Part shown: positions 6,728-15,474 of the stretch, in pieces
How positions within the stretch are numbered: position 1 is the first letter of the stretch
Layout of the letters: each line of letters starts with the position of its first letter
Virus record (IMG/VR): IMGVR_UViG_3300034374_008949
Span: 1 to 34,144 of that record
Direction: 5' to 3' (one strand)
Length of the DNA: 34,144 bases
From: a virus
Made by a program: the position numbers and the translations under genes
Notes under the pieces: model-generated
Told to the model about the DNA's origin: nothing
The model's database searches: none
What the model saw: the letters and a program-made list of their open reading frames with translations, nothing else

Positions 6728-8002
6728 TCAGCTTACGCCAGCCAGCTCCTTTTTCTTGGACCGTTTTTGTTTCTTCTTACTTTTTGGAGCAGGAGTTTCC
6801 TCTTCCAACCCGTGATCCACTTCTTTCAGCACGTCTTCAAAGATTCCGCCAAACTGAGACGCAACCGTGTCCCATGAGAATTGTTCATCCGTGGCACGGA
6901 CGTAGCACAACTCAGCGACAGCATCCAGTTTTTCCCGATCTTCGTAGAGTTCGGTCATCAATTCCGCCAGGTGATCGGCAGAAGGACAGGGCATCTCCCG
7001 TGCGTAGTTAGTGTCCACATCAACGTGGTCACAACGGATCAATTTGCCGTAGCCCTCAAAGATTTCTTTGCAGGAGGTGTGATCCGGCACGATTTGGGCG
7101 ACACGACAGGCGGCGTGCTCGAAGTTGACGAGACCCCAGCCCTCACCCTTGCAGGTATTAACGCCAATATCGACGGCGTTATAGATCAGGTTGAGTGCGT
7201 CCACCTGGACATTGGGCGGATGTGCATCATTACTACTGAGGATGATGCGGTTGTTGGGATCGAGGCCAACCTTGTTCATCTCCCGTGCGAAGACCGCCAT
7301 GATGTCCCAACCCTGGTCCTTTTGCCCCATGTGTAGGTAGAGCTGGGCATCGGGTTTGTCGACAGCAAACTTGGCGAAGGCTTCGATCGTAATGTCGATG
7401 CGCTTACGGAATTGGTTGCGGTTGCCGTTGAAAACAATGAAGGCATCCAGGGGCAAACCAAGACGCTTCCGTGCTTCTTGCTTATCGACGGGGAAGAATT
7501 GACCGTGGGTAACGCCGTGGGGGATGACAGCGATGGGCTTATTGATGCCACCTTTCACGAATTCGTACGCACCAAATTCGGTGTAGGAGATGATCCCATC
7601 CCATTCGTTGGCGGTATCGGACAGGCAACCAAGCCAGTTGTACGAATCCATGGGTGCATAACCCACGAATTTAAACTTGCCAGCCTTGTGCAAGTCTTGG
7701 ATCTGCTGGTACTGAGCGTTGATGATCCACATGTCGTTGATGGTGAACACCACGTCAGGTTGTTCTTTCTCAACGATCTCCCGAATCCGTTGCTCACCAA
7801 AGGGTGCGGTTTGATAACGGTTGGACGAGGGGTACATCCGATATTTCTCTTGCAGCGGATGTGGGTCACCCCACCAGTTATTGCCGAGCACAATGATTTC
7901 GAAGCCGTCAACCAGCCTTTCGAGCACATTCTCAGTGACACGTGCGAAGCCAGTCATGGCGACGATGTCACCAACCCATAAAAGCTTTGGTTTTTTACTC
8001 AT
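6728..8002 (-). CDS. Family GT4 (group 1) glycosyltransferase
   Basis: 424 residues with a GT-B fold layout. The N-terminal half begins KPKLLWVGDIVAMTGFARVTENVL (a typical donor-independent Rossmann start). The C-terminal nucleotide-sugar half has FIVFNGNRNQFRKRID, VDIGVNTCKGEGWGLVNFEHAAC with the E-x7-E motif that contacts the donor sugar, then QIVPDHTSCKEIF. The last 25 residues are a Lys-rich tail (PKSKKKQKRSKKKEL). It transfers a sugar from a nucleotide donor to an unknown acceptor. Last gene of the minus-strand unit, followed by a terminator. The sugar-nucleotide genes at 14.6-18.1 kb could supply its donor; this is inference. Confidence 0.88.
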   Translation of the reverse strand: MSKKPKLLWVGDIVAMTGFARVTENVLERLVDGFEIIVLGNNWWGDPHPLQEKYRMYPSSNRYQTAPFGEQRIREIVEKEQPDVVFTINDMWIINAQYQQIQDLHKAGKFKFVGYAPMDSYNWLGCLSDTANEWDGIISYTEFGAYEFVKGGINKPIAVIPHGVTHGQFFPVDKQEARKRLGLPLDAFIVFNGNRNQFRKRIDITIEAFAKFAVDKPDAQLYLHMGQKDQGWDIMAVFAREMNKVGLDPNNRIILSSNDAHPPNVQVDALNLIYNAVDIGVNTCKGEGWGLVNFEHAACRVAQIVPDHTSCKEIFEGYGKLIRCDHVDVDTNYAREMPCPSADHLAELMTELYEDREKLDAVAELCYVRATDEQFSWDTVASQFGGIFEDVLKEVDHGLEEETPAPKSKKKQKRSKKKELAGVS

Positions 8003-8025
8003 GTAACCGAGTTATTCTCGATTAA

Positions 8026-8385
8026 CTATACCGAAACAGCAGGAGTTGTGGACCGTACAAGTTCTTTTTCTTCCGTATGTTTAGCGCCTAACTTCTCTTT
8101 TAAGAATTCAGCAGCTTTGTGGGTTTCCGTTGTGTCACCACAGGTGTAGAGGTCAACAGCTGCGTAACCGATCTCAGGCCAGGTGTGGATGGAAGCATGA
8201 GATTCCGACAGAAGCGCGAGGAGCGTAACGCCTTGCGGCTTGAACTTCTCACCGATGATACGGATGATGTTGGCCCCAGCCATGTTGAGTGCAACCTCAA
8301 GGGACAGCTGGAGCTTGGTGTAGTTATTCAGTATTTCTGCGTCGCAGTCATACAGGTCGAGGATCAAGTGACGACCATTACTCAT
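8026..8385 (-). CDS. speD: S-adenosylmethionine decarboxylase proenzyme
   Basis: 119 residues from the ATG at 8385, which has GAGG nine bases upstream; an ATG at 8400 would add five residues without a good ribosome site. The proenzyme cuts itself in LSESHASIHTWPE between Glu61 and Ser62; Ser62 becomes the pyruvoyl cofactor. His67 and Cys82 (LYTCGD) are the other catalytic residues, and the numbering is one less than in the Thermotoga enzyme, which supports the chosen start. The enzyme makes decarboxylated SAM, the aminopropyl donor for spermidine. speD is a known auxiliary metabolic gene of cyanophages. The start overlaps the end of the primase-helicase by eight bases. Confidence 0.95.
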   Translation of the reverse strand: MSNGRHLILDLYDCDAEILNNYTKLQLSLEVALNMAGANIIRIIGEKFKPQGVTLLALLSESHASIHTWPEIGYAAVDLYTCGDTTETHKAAEFLKEKLGAKHTEEKELVRSTTPAVSV

Positions 8386-11020
8386 TTTCGTGTGCCTCAT
8401 CGATATCTATCTTCTCACCAGACTTTTTATCCAGCACATCACCGTAGTGAATACGCCACTCTTCTTTGTTGAGACCAACCTCCACGATGGAGGGGAACTT
8501 GGCGTATTTCTGGTCAGAAGCACGGCAGGCAACATTAACGACCCGCATGCCACGACGATCTTTAAATTTGTAGACATTTAGCCCAAGCTGGTGGACACAC
8601 ACGTCCATAAGCAGGGTTTCAAAACGGCTACGGCCAAGGATATTGCTGTTGGAACCACGGGAGAACTCACAGTAACTGGCGTATAACCAGGTGTCCCATG
8701 AGACGTAGACGTTGGAGGAACCAGCGGCTGAGTGTTTGGCTAGACCGATCGGCGCAGAAATTCCTGGATCAAATACCAGACAATGTTCCATCCAATCCAT
8801 GATTTGGTTGGATTTGAGGATTTGTTCACGGTGGTGCTTCGCGAAGAAGTTGACCTTCTTGGTGGTTTCCATGAGGTATTCACGCATTTGCGCTTCGGTC
8901 ATGTCGAGCACCCAGTTCACCAATCCAGGAATGAGAGGAGCGAACTCACCGAAAGGACGACCCCTATCGTCCATGTCAATAAGGGTTCTTTGTTCAGCAG
9001 AACTGCCAGTAAAAGGCCGGTCAAAAGGAATGGTGAGGCGACGACGAGCCAAACCAGAAGTCGGGTCAGTAGTTTGGATGGGTTCATTGGCTGTAATCAT
9101 CACCAGGCCGTTGTATTTGAACGGCTTTTGTGATCCGCTTTGGAATTTGCGTTCGTTACGAATGAGGTCACGGCCAGTGATGGCCTTAAGAACGGAGACT
9201 GAACCGCCGTACCGCTCCACATCATTGAAGAGCAGGAGCTTTTTCTTGTAGAGGTTGGCGGTTTCAAACCGGTTTTTCTCCAGGTGCTCAAGGGAAGAGA
9301 TCATGGCGTTCTCATCCCCGACCAATGCGTGAGCAAGGTTGGAGTAGGTGGACTTACCGGACTTACCGGGGCCAACAATTTCAACGAACTTCTGGATTTC
9401 AGAGTGGCTGAGGAGGACTGCTCGCAGCCATGCCCTCAGAACCTGGACTCGTTCCCAGCTTCCGTCTTGTGCATTTTTGAGCCACTTGACGATAGGTTCG
9501 CAAGTTGCGTAAGGATCGTAGTCGTATGGCAGTTGTTGGGTGATGTACATTTCCCGATCGAAGGGAAGCAGTTCACGCGTTTCGAGTTCGAGGATTCCAT
9601 TGGTGAACAGGAGATAATCGTTGTCTTCGTACCACTCATCAAAGATGAGGGTGATGCGCAGCTGCTCGAGAATATCGTTGACCAGATTCATGCTGAAGCC
9701 TTTGGGCAACAGCTCTTCTTTGATCTGGGCCAACTGATCACGGATCTCGCCTTTGATTTCGAGATCAGTTAGTGCCGACCAGAGGCCTTTGCTCTTGTAT
9801 TCGTAAAGCAAGAAACAGCCTTGCACCTGGCTAAAACGCAGGTTACCTTTGTACTGCTGAATCAATACATTCGCAATTACATCAGATGAAGGATTTCTTG
9901 ATTGTTGCTTGTTGCCTGTGGCCAAGTCCGGTCGCTTCGTTTCCCACTGCATGGCACGGGGAGTTGAACGCGGCTCATTCTTACCAAGTTGGATGTCACC
10001 AATATGAATCATCGAATCATCTCCGTACTGTTCAAGAAGTTTTTCAGCCTGATCTAGTTGCTCATCATCGGGACTCATCGACTTATGGTCCTGAGACAGA
10101 ACAAAGCCATGCTCCTGAGCAACATGAATCAGGGAGCCAAGACCACGACCACCACCTTTAGAGAAGGAGAGCCAACGACGCTGGCACTCACCTTCCTGGT
10201 ATTTGTCGGATTGCTTAGACCAATCATCCCACTGTTCGAGCAGTGATTCATCCAAGGAATGAAGCGACTGACCGATTGTGATCCAGATGTCGTAGTCGTC
10301 TACGGCTTCCTGGGGCAGAGACCACATTGCTTCTGCGGCCAGTTTGATGTCACGTTCCAGGGGGACCTGGGCGTTTAGTGCAAAGCTGGGGCCAATAATG
10401 CGAGTGGTTTCTGTGGAGGGAATCCCCTGCTTGATGTTTTTACTGATGATGGCATTTAGCAGCCAGTCCGGAAACTCTGGCAGCTCATTAACCCACTCAA
10501 ACCCCTGGTCAGGAGCGGTGTAGTAACCATCAGTCTCAGGGTGTAGACCCATGAGAACACCCTGGTGCTTACGCCAGAGGATCTCAAGTTTTTCTTTGTT
10601 CCCCTCTGCGTGCCAGGTGTACTTATTACGAGCGAAATGCTTATGTTTTTCGCGATCCAGACGGTAGAGTTTACGTTCCCGACCCTCTTTGCCGCTGAGG
10701 ATGGTCAGGGTTTCTGGTAAGGCATCACTGAAAGTTGTACCGGCGAGCGTCTCGATAAGCGGGTAAACAGTCGGTCCATCAACATCGACCCAGACCAAGC
10801 CATAAGGATGGTTGTACACAGGGCCGCCCAGAAGACCGACGGCTTTGCATTGGCCAGATACAATTTCCTCTTCGATCTCGCGAACAGAATATGGTTTGTT
10901 CTGCCAGCCCGTAGTGTACGGGTCCTTTTTCGCGCCAAGTGGCGTGAGCGGCCAGTCGATCGGGATGTAGTCAAGACGTACCTCACCTGGACGAAGTGCT
11001 TGCTGGTTCTTACTCGTCAT
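8378..11020 (-). CDS. Primase-polymerase/SF3 helicase (P4/D5 type)
   Basis: 880 residues. Residues about 10-190 look like an archaeo-eukaryotic primase (bifunctional primase/polymerase) domain: LVWVDVDG around residue 77 is the metal-binding hhDhD motif. Residues about 220-310 resemble a primase C-terminal (PriCT) helix region (YDIWITIGQSLHSLDE). Residues about 440-500 fit the D5 N-terminal domain (LLFTNGILELETRELLPFD). The SF3 helicase follows: Walker A GPGKSGKST near 550, Walker B LLLFNDVE near 595, motif C VMITANEPI near 640, then an arginine region GLARRRLTIPF. One protein would prime and unwind phage DNA. This is unlike the separate gp41/gp61 of T4-like cyanophages. Confidence 0.9.
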   Translation of the reverse strand: MTSKNQQALRPGEVRLDYIPIDWPLTPLGAKKDPYTTGWQNKPYSVREIEEEIVSGQCKAVGLLGGPVYNHPYGLVWVDVDGPTVYPLIETLAGTTFSDALPETLTILSGKEGRERKLYRLDREKHKHFARNKYTWHAEGNKEKLEILWRKHQGVLMGLHPETDGYYTAPDQGFEWVNELPEFPDWLLNAIISKNIKQGIPSTETTRIIGPSFALNAQVPLERDIKLAAEAMWSLPQEAVDDYDIWITIGQSLHSLDESLLEQWDDWSKQSDKYQEGECQRRWLSFSKGGGRGLGSLIHVAQEHGFVLSQDHKSMSPDDEQLDQAEKLLEQYGDDSMIHIGDIQLGKNEPRSTPRAMQWETKRPDLATGNKQQSRNPSSDVIANVLIQQYKGNLRFSQVQGCFLLYEYKSKGLWSALTDLEIKGEIRDQLAQIKEELLPKGFSMNLVNDILEQLRITLIFDEWYEDNDYLLFTNGILELETRELLPFDREMYITQQLPYDYDPYATCEPIVKWLKNAQDGSWERVQVLRAWLRAVLLSHSEIQKFVEIVGPGKSGKSTYSNLAHALVGDENAMISSLEHLEKNRFETANLYKKKLLLFNDVERYGGSVSVLKAITGRDLIRNERKFQSGSQKPFKYNGLVMITANEPIQTTDPTSGLARRRLTIPFDRPFTGSSAEQRTLIDMDDRGRPFGEFAPLIPGLVNWVLDMTEAQMREYLMETTKKVNFFAKHHREQILKSNQIMDWMEHCLVFDPGISAPIGLAKHSAAGSSNVYVSWDTWLYASYCEFSRGSNSNILGRSRFETLLMDVCVHQLGLNVYKFKDRRGMRVVNVACRASDQKYAKFPSIVEVGLNKEEWRIHYGDVLDKKSGEKIDIDEAHENE

Positions 11021-11026
11021 GTCTTC

Positions 11027-11200
11027 CTATTTCTCGATCTCCACTTTAAAGTTTTTGTCAGGGAAAGTCCCCTCTTGCAGCAGCATAAAAGCGTGTAAAT
11101 GCATGAGGGTGGGCAGATAAAAACAGTCTCCATCAGCCGCATTTGCCATGCGACTCATGAGACTATTCATCCACTCACCAACGGAAACATGAATTTCCAT
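11027..11200 (-). CDS. Small hypothetical protein, 57 residues
   Basis: The frame MEIHVSVGEWMNSLMSRM to NFKVEIEK is helical and Met/His-rich (LPTLMHLHAFMLLQ). It ends six bases before the primase-helicase start, in the same direction, so it is probably co-transcribed with it. No clear Shine-Dalgarno site and no recognised family. Support is position and composition only. Confidence 0.5.
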   Translation of the reverse strand: MEIHVSVGEWMNSLMSRMANAADGDCFYLPTLMHLHAFMLLQEGTFPDKNFKVEIEK

Positions 11201-11272
11201 TGGAGGCTTGACTTGAGTGTCTCCTTATCCTACGGCCGCCAATCCGGAGTACCTCTTAGGAGAAACTAAAAA

Positions 11273-11428
11273 TTAGTTAGTCTTATCAGACTCAACTTTG
11301 GCCTGTTTATCTAGCCTTTCAGCCCTTTCCATGATGCGATTGTAGATCATTACTACGTCTTCTTTTGTTACAACAGCGGTCTCGCAAGCGCATTGCCACG
11401 CTATTTTCTCGCACTGCTCCCTATTCAT
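11273..11428 (-). CDS. Small hypothetical protein, 51 residues
   Basis: MNREQCEKIAWQCACE is followed by a long charged helix (VVMIYNRIMERAERLDKQAK). It has three cysteines in the first 14 residues. It lies five bases after the stop of the gene at 11434-11697 and continues the minus-strand unit. The 72 bases between it and the next gene show nothing I can name. No family recognised. Confidence 0.5.
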   Translation of the reverse strand: MNREQCEKIAWQCACETAVVTKEDVVMIYNRIMERAERLDKQAKVESDKTN

Positions 11429-11433
11429 CAGTT

Positions 11434-11697
11434 TTATTTATCTTCTTTATCAGTATGCCACTTAGCAGTTAATCGCATCTCACCACCGAGGCCGATGGAA
11501 TCACCGGTCTGCAGCTCTGGATCCACAGGTTTTTCTGTGTATTCCGGCTTGAAATACTCCTCCAGCTCCCGTTCCGCCTCGATCTGGTTCTCGATCTCAA
11601 TCATCTTGAGACGAGCTTTCAACTTGGATTCAAACCAGAGTTTCTTCAGCCATTTGATGACGGCTGCAATGATGTCTTTAAATAAGGTCTGGATCAT
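11434..11697 (-). CDS. Small amphipathic, charged-helix protein, 87 residues
   Basis: I chose the ATG at 11697 (MIQTLFKDIIAAVIKWLKK), which overlaps the upstream nuclease gene by 20 bases; an upstream start at 11736 is less likely. An N-terminal amphipathic or membrane helix (residues 3-20) is followed by a coiled-coil-like charged region (LKARLKMIEIENQIEAERELEE) and an acidic, Pro-containing tail. Function unknown; it may be membrane-anchored. Confidence 0.55.
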   Translation of the reverse strand: MIQTLFKDIIAAVIKWLKKLWFESKLKARLKMIEIENQIEAERELEEYFKPEYTEKPVDPELQTGDSIGLGGEMRLTAKWHTDKEDK

Positions 11698-12532
11698 AAA
11701 CGTTGCAGTTTTCGATTTGTTTGTAATACTCCTCAACGATCTTGTACCAATCGTCTCGGAGAGAGTCCAAGAAGCGACGGGAGATCTTGAAGACTTGCGT
11801 GCGTACGGGCGTTGACACCAGGATGGCTGCCTGCTGGACCTTCATGCCCAGGGTCTGCTCGATTGCGATGTCGTAAGCAGCAAGTTGTTTGCAGGTTTTT
11901 TTGAATTTCATGTGACCACCGAGGAGATCACGCCATTCAGGCGAACCTTTCTCCAGATCTTTGGGCCACTTGCGGCTGTAGGGTTTGACGCTGGTCTTCA
12001 GGTCAGCAAGAGTAAGCTTGTTATTAGCCACAGCAATGATGTCAGGAGCACCAGCCCAGGCACGACCTTCATCATCGCAACCCCACACACGAGCCACGTC
12101 GTCAGCACCAAGAGTAAAATCAAACTTGTCAAGTACCGGCGATTCGGCCCAAAGGACCTCCTGGAACTGATCCAATATCTTCGGCATTCCCGCCCAAAAG
12201 TCCGCATACTCCTCCTTGATTTCTGGGTTTTTATTCCCTTTTAGGTACTGTTCCATCCCGTAGTGAATTGCCGTACCCCGTTCCGCTGCAGCTTCTTTGA
12301 CGCCAGGATTTGCTTTCGACCACATTTCGAGCTTCCGTTTGTTTGCTTCGGAAGCTGTTTCGCTGATGATTGTGGTTACGGACGGTGCAGGTCCAGTGGG
12401 TAACGGAGTAGTGTAATGTCTTTTTCCGTTAAGCGTTATTCTGGCTGCGGTCCGGTTAATCGACCGCATAAGTTCTGGTTGCTCATCCTCGGCTTTAATC
12501 CAAGGATCGTGTGTCTCAATGTTAGCAACCAT
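11678..12532 (-). CDS. PD-(D/E)XK exonuclease, RecB/Cas4-like
   Basis: 284 residues with the ordered motifs of the PDDEXK_1 nuclease family: RGTAIHYGMEQYL (motif I His), WAES with the Glu in the second strand, WAGAPDIIAV (GxxD metal ligand), LADLKTS (D-x-K catalytic pair) and QLAAYDIAIEQ (QxxxY). I see no cluster of four cysteines, so an iron-sulphur centre as in classic Cas4 is unlikely. A role in processing or recombining phage DNA, or degrading host DNA, fits its position at the head of the replication operon. The promoter must lie in the 51-base gap shared with the divergent plus-strand genes. Confidence 0.85.
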   Translation of the reverse strand: MVANIETHDPWIKAEDEQPELMRSINRTAARITLNGKRHYTTPLPTGPAPSVTTIISETASEANKRKLEMWSKANPGVKEAAAERGTAIHYGMEQYLKGNKNPEIKEEYADFWAGMPKILDQFQEVLWAESPVLDKFDFTLGADDVARVWGCDDEGRAWAGAPDIIAVANNKLTLADLKTSVKPYSRKWPKDLEKGSPEWRDLLGGHMKFKKTCKQLAAYDIAIEQTLGMKVQQAAILVSTPVRTQVFKISRRFLDSLRDDWYKIVEEYYKQIENCNVYDPDLI

Positions 12533-12583
12533 TGAAGGTTTTGTATATTGAAGCTATCTTATCGGATAAATGGCCTTAGTGGA

Positions 12584-12688
12584 ATGCGGGATTTTACGTA
12601 TGCGATAGCAGCAATATTGGGGGCTATGCTCTTGGTCATTGGCATTGATGCTTACATTTTCTTTTCAGAGGTAGCAGCACGTCAATGA
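12584..12688 (+). CDS. 34-residue single-span membrane peptide
   Basis: MRDFTYAIAAILGAMLLVIGIDAYIFFSEVAARQ written in two parts: MRDFTYAIAAILGAMLLV then IGIDAYIFFSEVAARQ. Residues 5-27 form one membrane helix. Its stop overlaps the hli start (ATGA), so the two are translated together. It resembles in size the small single-helix subunits of photosynthetic complexes, but it matches none that I can name. The gene starts in the 51-base divergent gap after 12532. Confidence 0.55.
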   Translation: MRDFTYAIAAILGAMLLVIGIDAYIFFSEVAARQ

Positions 12689-12924
12689 AAATTTTTATCG
12701 CAGCATTTCAAGCCGTGTGGATGATTGCCAGCTGGGCGATTGGCACATTGTGGCGTGAGTATATGGTCGATTTGCACATCGACAAGTGGCCCTGGCACCC
12801 CAACGACTACATCTGGTTTGCCGAACGGTGGAACGGCAGGCTTGCGATGTTTGGCGTTATTGCAATCCTGCAACTAGAGTTGATTTACAAGGAGAGTTTT
12901 TGGAAGCTGATCGGTGTCCTCTAA
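12685..12924 (+). CDS. hli: High-light-inducible protein (Hli/Scp)
   Basis: 79 residues. The chlorophyll-binding signature ExxNGRxAM is present as AERWNGRLAMFGVIAILQLEL in the C-terminal helix, with Glu, Asn and Arg as in the family. The N-terminal part (residues 1-25) is a second hydrophobic segment (FIAAFQAVWMIASWAIGTLW), which is longer than in ordinary one-helix Hlips. Hli proteins sit in the thylakoid membrane, bind chlorophyll and carotenoid and protect photosystem II assembly under stress; cyanophages carry them to keep photosynthesis running during infection. Translation is coupled to the 34-residue peptide before it. Confidence 0.9.
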   Translation: MKIFIAAFQAVWMIASWAIGTLWREYMVDLHIDKWPWHPNDYIWFAERWNGRLAMFGVIAILQLELIYKESFWKLIGVL

Positions 12925-13075
12925 CTTGACGCGGTTCTACTGCGAAACAGACGACCCTTTTTGTTTAAGTTTCTTTAGCGGCGGCGTGATCGCTGATGTG
13001 GACAAGGAAGAAGCCGATAGTTTTGAGAATGGATTGATTGCAAACTCCGTCAATTACGTTAGGGTTGATCTGTAA
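12914..13075 (+). CDS. Small acidic protein, 53 residues
   Basis: GTG start with GGAAG seven bases upstream, overlapping the end of hli by 11 bases; a TTG at 12926 is the alternative. The sequence (FYCETDDPFCLSFFSGG then VIADVDKEEADSFENGL) has two cysteines and many acidic residues. It sits between hli and the glycosyltransferase on the same strand. No family recognised. Confidence 0.5.
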   Translation: MSSNLTRFYCETDDPFCLSFFSGGVIADVDKEEADSFENGLIANSVNYVRVDL

Positions 13076-13090
13076 TTCTTGGCGTTTGCC

Positions 13091-14602
13091 ATGAAGATTG
13101 ACCCGAAGGATATCAATTTATATGCCGTTGCCCATGGTGGCAAGCAGGTTACGTTCAAGAGCGTAGCGACGATCCACCGCTTTGATGCGGACAAGGACCA
13201 CAGGCCGGACATGAATCCGTACTGGTCTGAGCTGACCTGCATGGAATGGATGCAGCAGAACTGCAAGCAAGATTTTATTGGTGTTGCGAACTACCGGCGT
13301 TGTTTTACGGATGAAGCGTTGTCCAATTCTGAGGATGACGTGCTGTATGTGCCGGAGCGTTTTTACCTGCCGATGCCGATCAGTGAGCATTGGCATGGCT
13401 GTCATGCACCCACCTACCAGGTACCTGACCAGACCCTGGCACTAGCCAAGAAACATAAGCTGCCAATTCCAGCGGACATGCTGGAGGATTTCTGGAACGG
13501 CAAGAGGTTGCATCCCATCCTGATGCATTACGGCAACAGGGATTTGGTGAAGCGGTTCACTGGTCTGCTGTTTAGTTGCATGATGCCGATCTGGGAGGCA
13601 TACAAGGATGAGTATGAGCACCTTGAAGGCTACCCGCAGCGCTGGCTTGGCTACCTAACTGAACGTATTCAGAGCTGCCTGATCATTAACAAGGACTATT
13701 TCTTTGGTGACCTAAAGGTCAAAGAAGCACCCATGGTGATGGTTGAGCACGGCCAGGTACACACCTTTGCCGGTTTAGCGCCTGCCCATTGTTTAGTCAA
13801 AGACAAAAACGGTTACCATCATTTGGGACAGATCAACACAGAACCCGAACCCATGGAAGAAAGCAATACGCCAATCGAGTTGATTGCTACAGCTGTCGTC
13901 AATCGCGACCAGGATCTGTGGAAGCACTATGAATCGATCGACTATCCGGTCGAGCGTTATGTGGTGGTCGATAACTCCGAAGGCAAGTTTGATGACGTAA
14001 AGGATGTCCTCTTTGCTATTGAGGTCAATCCCAACAAGTTTGTCGAAGAAGTAGTCATCATCCGCCCCAACATCAACCTTGGGTACGGCGGTGCCATTAA
14101 CCAGATCGTCAAGCAGAACGTCGACTGCAACTACTGGTTCATTACCAATGACGATTGGCATGTTGAACCTGGTGAGCTGAAGCGTCTTGCTGCACGCCTC
14201 GAAGGTGATTTCACTGGCCTGCTTTGCGAAGGTGGTGAGATGAACGGATACTCAGCCTTCATCATGAGCGATGAAATGATCGAGAAGGTTGGGTTGATGG
14301 ACGAAAACTTCTACCCTGCCTACTGCGAAGACAACGATCATCGCTACCGAATGAAGCTTGCTGGCCTGACCTGGGACCGATTCCCCCTAAAGGCGAAGCA
14401 CGTTATCAGTAGCACCCTGCACAGTAACCCTCAGTTCGAGGAAAGGAACAAGGTTAGCTTTGCTTCCAACATCGAGTATTACATCGAGAAGTGGGGTGGT
14501 GATCGCGGAATGGAAGTTTATACGACACCGTTTAACTCCGGTGCTCCGATAGATTACTGGCCATATCGCCTCGATCGCATTTATAACCAGCAATGGCTGT
14601 GA
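13091..14602 (+). CDS. DUF4422-GT2 two-domain glycosyltransferase
   Basis: 503 residues from the ATG at 13091. Residues 1 to about 245 match the DUF4422 type of glycosyltransferase (PYWSELTCMEWMQQN, IGVANYRRCF, FLPMPISEHW-like region, QRWLGYLTERI). Residues about 260-490 are a second, GT-A/GT2 type domain: ELIATAVVNRDQDLWKH start, NINLGYGGAINQIVK, FITNDDWHVEPG with NDD in the DxD position, FYPAYCEDNDHRYRMKLAG. Both halves probably transfer sugars, so this enzyme may add two residues of one glycan. It opens the sugar-nucleotide operon and overlaps the next gene by ten bases. Confidence 0.82.
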   Translation: MKIDPKDINLYAVAHGGKQVTFKSVATIHRFDADKDHRPDMNPYWSELTCMEWMQQNCKQDFIGVANYRRCFTDEALSNSEDDVLYVPERFYLPMPISEHWHGCHAPTYQVPDQTLALAKKHKLPIPADMLEDFWNGKRLHPILMHYGNRDLVKRFTGLLFSCMMPIWEAYKDEYEHLEGYPQRWLGYLTERIQSCLIINKDYFFGDLKVKEAPMVMVEHGQVHTFAGLAPAHCLVKDKNGYHHLGQINTEPEPMEESNTPIELIATAVVNRDQDLWKHYESIDYPVERYVVVDNSEGKFDDVKDVLFAIEVNPNKFVEEVVIIRPNINLGYGGAINQIVKQNVDCNYWFITNDDWHVEPGELKRLAARLEGDFTGLLCEGGEMNGYSAFIMSDEMIEKVGLMDENFYPAYCEDNDHRYRMKLAGLTWDRFPLKAKHVISSTLHSNPQFEERNKVSFASNIEYYIEKWGGDRGMEVYTTPFNSGAPIDYWPYRLDRIYNQQWL

Positions 14603-15474
14603 AGAAAGATCCCATCAGTATTTACGGCGGCACTGGCATCCTTGGAAGCTATTACCGCCAGCTGTTTCCAACATTGCTTGTGCCACGGGAGCAGCTTGCG
14701 CCTTTCAGTAGTGAAGTCCTGTACCTAATCAGTACGACTGACAACTACACCTACAAGGAAGATCCCCTGGTTGATATTGAAACCAACCTTGTGGCGTTGA
14801 TGAAACGTCTGGATCTGTGCCGTGCGTACGGGATCAAGACATTTAATTTTGTGAGCAGCCACTTTGTCTACGATCCGTCTCATGTGAGACCCGATGAGAC
14901 AGCATCATGCGAGCCGAACGGGTTCTATTCCATCACGAAACGCACCGCTGAAAAGCTGGTGATGGAATACTGCAACACCTTTGGTATTGACTGGCGAATC
15001 TTGCGTGTTGGCAACGTGTACGGAGGACCAGACTCCGGGTCAACCAAACGAAATGCGTTGCATTTCTTGATTAACAAGGTGCGGAAGAATGAGCCGGTCC
15101 AGATCCACCGGCAAATTTCCCGTGACTTCATGCACATCTTTGATGTGTGTGGTGCCATCCATACGGTGTGTGAGCACGGGCACTGGAATGAGATCTACAA
15201 CATCGGCACGGGCATCGAGACTCCACTGGCTGATTGCGTCCAGAAAGCTAAGGAGTACCTGGGATCTAAGTCCAGTATTCACTTAGTTGATGCGCCAGTT
15301 GATTATCCGCAAGCGCTGCGATTTAGCCTAGACTGCAGCAAGCTAAATTTCCTGGGGTTTACACCCAGCATTTCATTAGAGGAAGGACTTCAAGACCTAT
15401 GTTCAAGTCAAAGGTTATGTACTCCGGACCGTACTTTGACGGACAAGAAATTGAAGCAGCAGTTAAAGCACTGA
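14593..15474 (+). CDS. Extended SDR sugar-nucleotide reductase/epimerase
   Basis: 293 residues. The NAD(P) Rossmann motif is YGGTGILGSYY (Gly12-Gly18), and the catalytic pair is Tyr112/Lys116 in FYSITKRTAEK; the substrate-binding end has NVYGGPDSG, SRDFMHIFDV and a final LDCSKLNFLGFTPSISLEEGL. This is the dTDP-rhamnose reductase/CDP-abequose synthase type of enzyme, which reduces or epimerises a 4-keto sugar nucleotide. With a 3-dehydratase next to it, reduction of the C4 ketone of a dideoxy sugar is the best guess. The last 25 residues run 76 bases into the next gene and look less conserved. Confidence 0.85.
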   Translation: MAVKKDPISIYGGTGILGSYYRQLFPTLLVPREQLAPFSSEVLYLISTTDNYTYKEDPLVDIETNLVALMKRLDLCRAYGIKTFNFVSSHFVYDPSHVRPDETASCEPNGFYSITKRTAEKLVMEYCNTFGIDWRILRVGNVYGGPDSGSTKRNALHFLINKVRKNEPVQIHRQISRDFMHIFDVCGAIHTVCEHGHWNEIYNIGTGIETPLADCVQKAKEYLGSKSSIHLVDAPVDYPQALRFSLDCSKLNFLGFTPSISLEEGLQDLCSSQRLCTPDRTLTDKKLKQQLKH

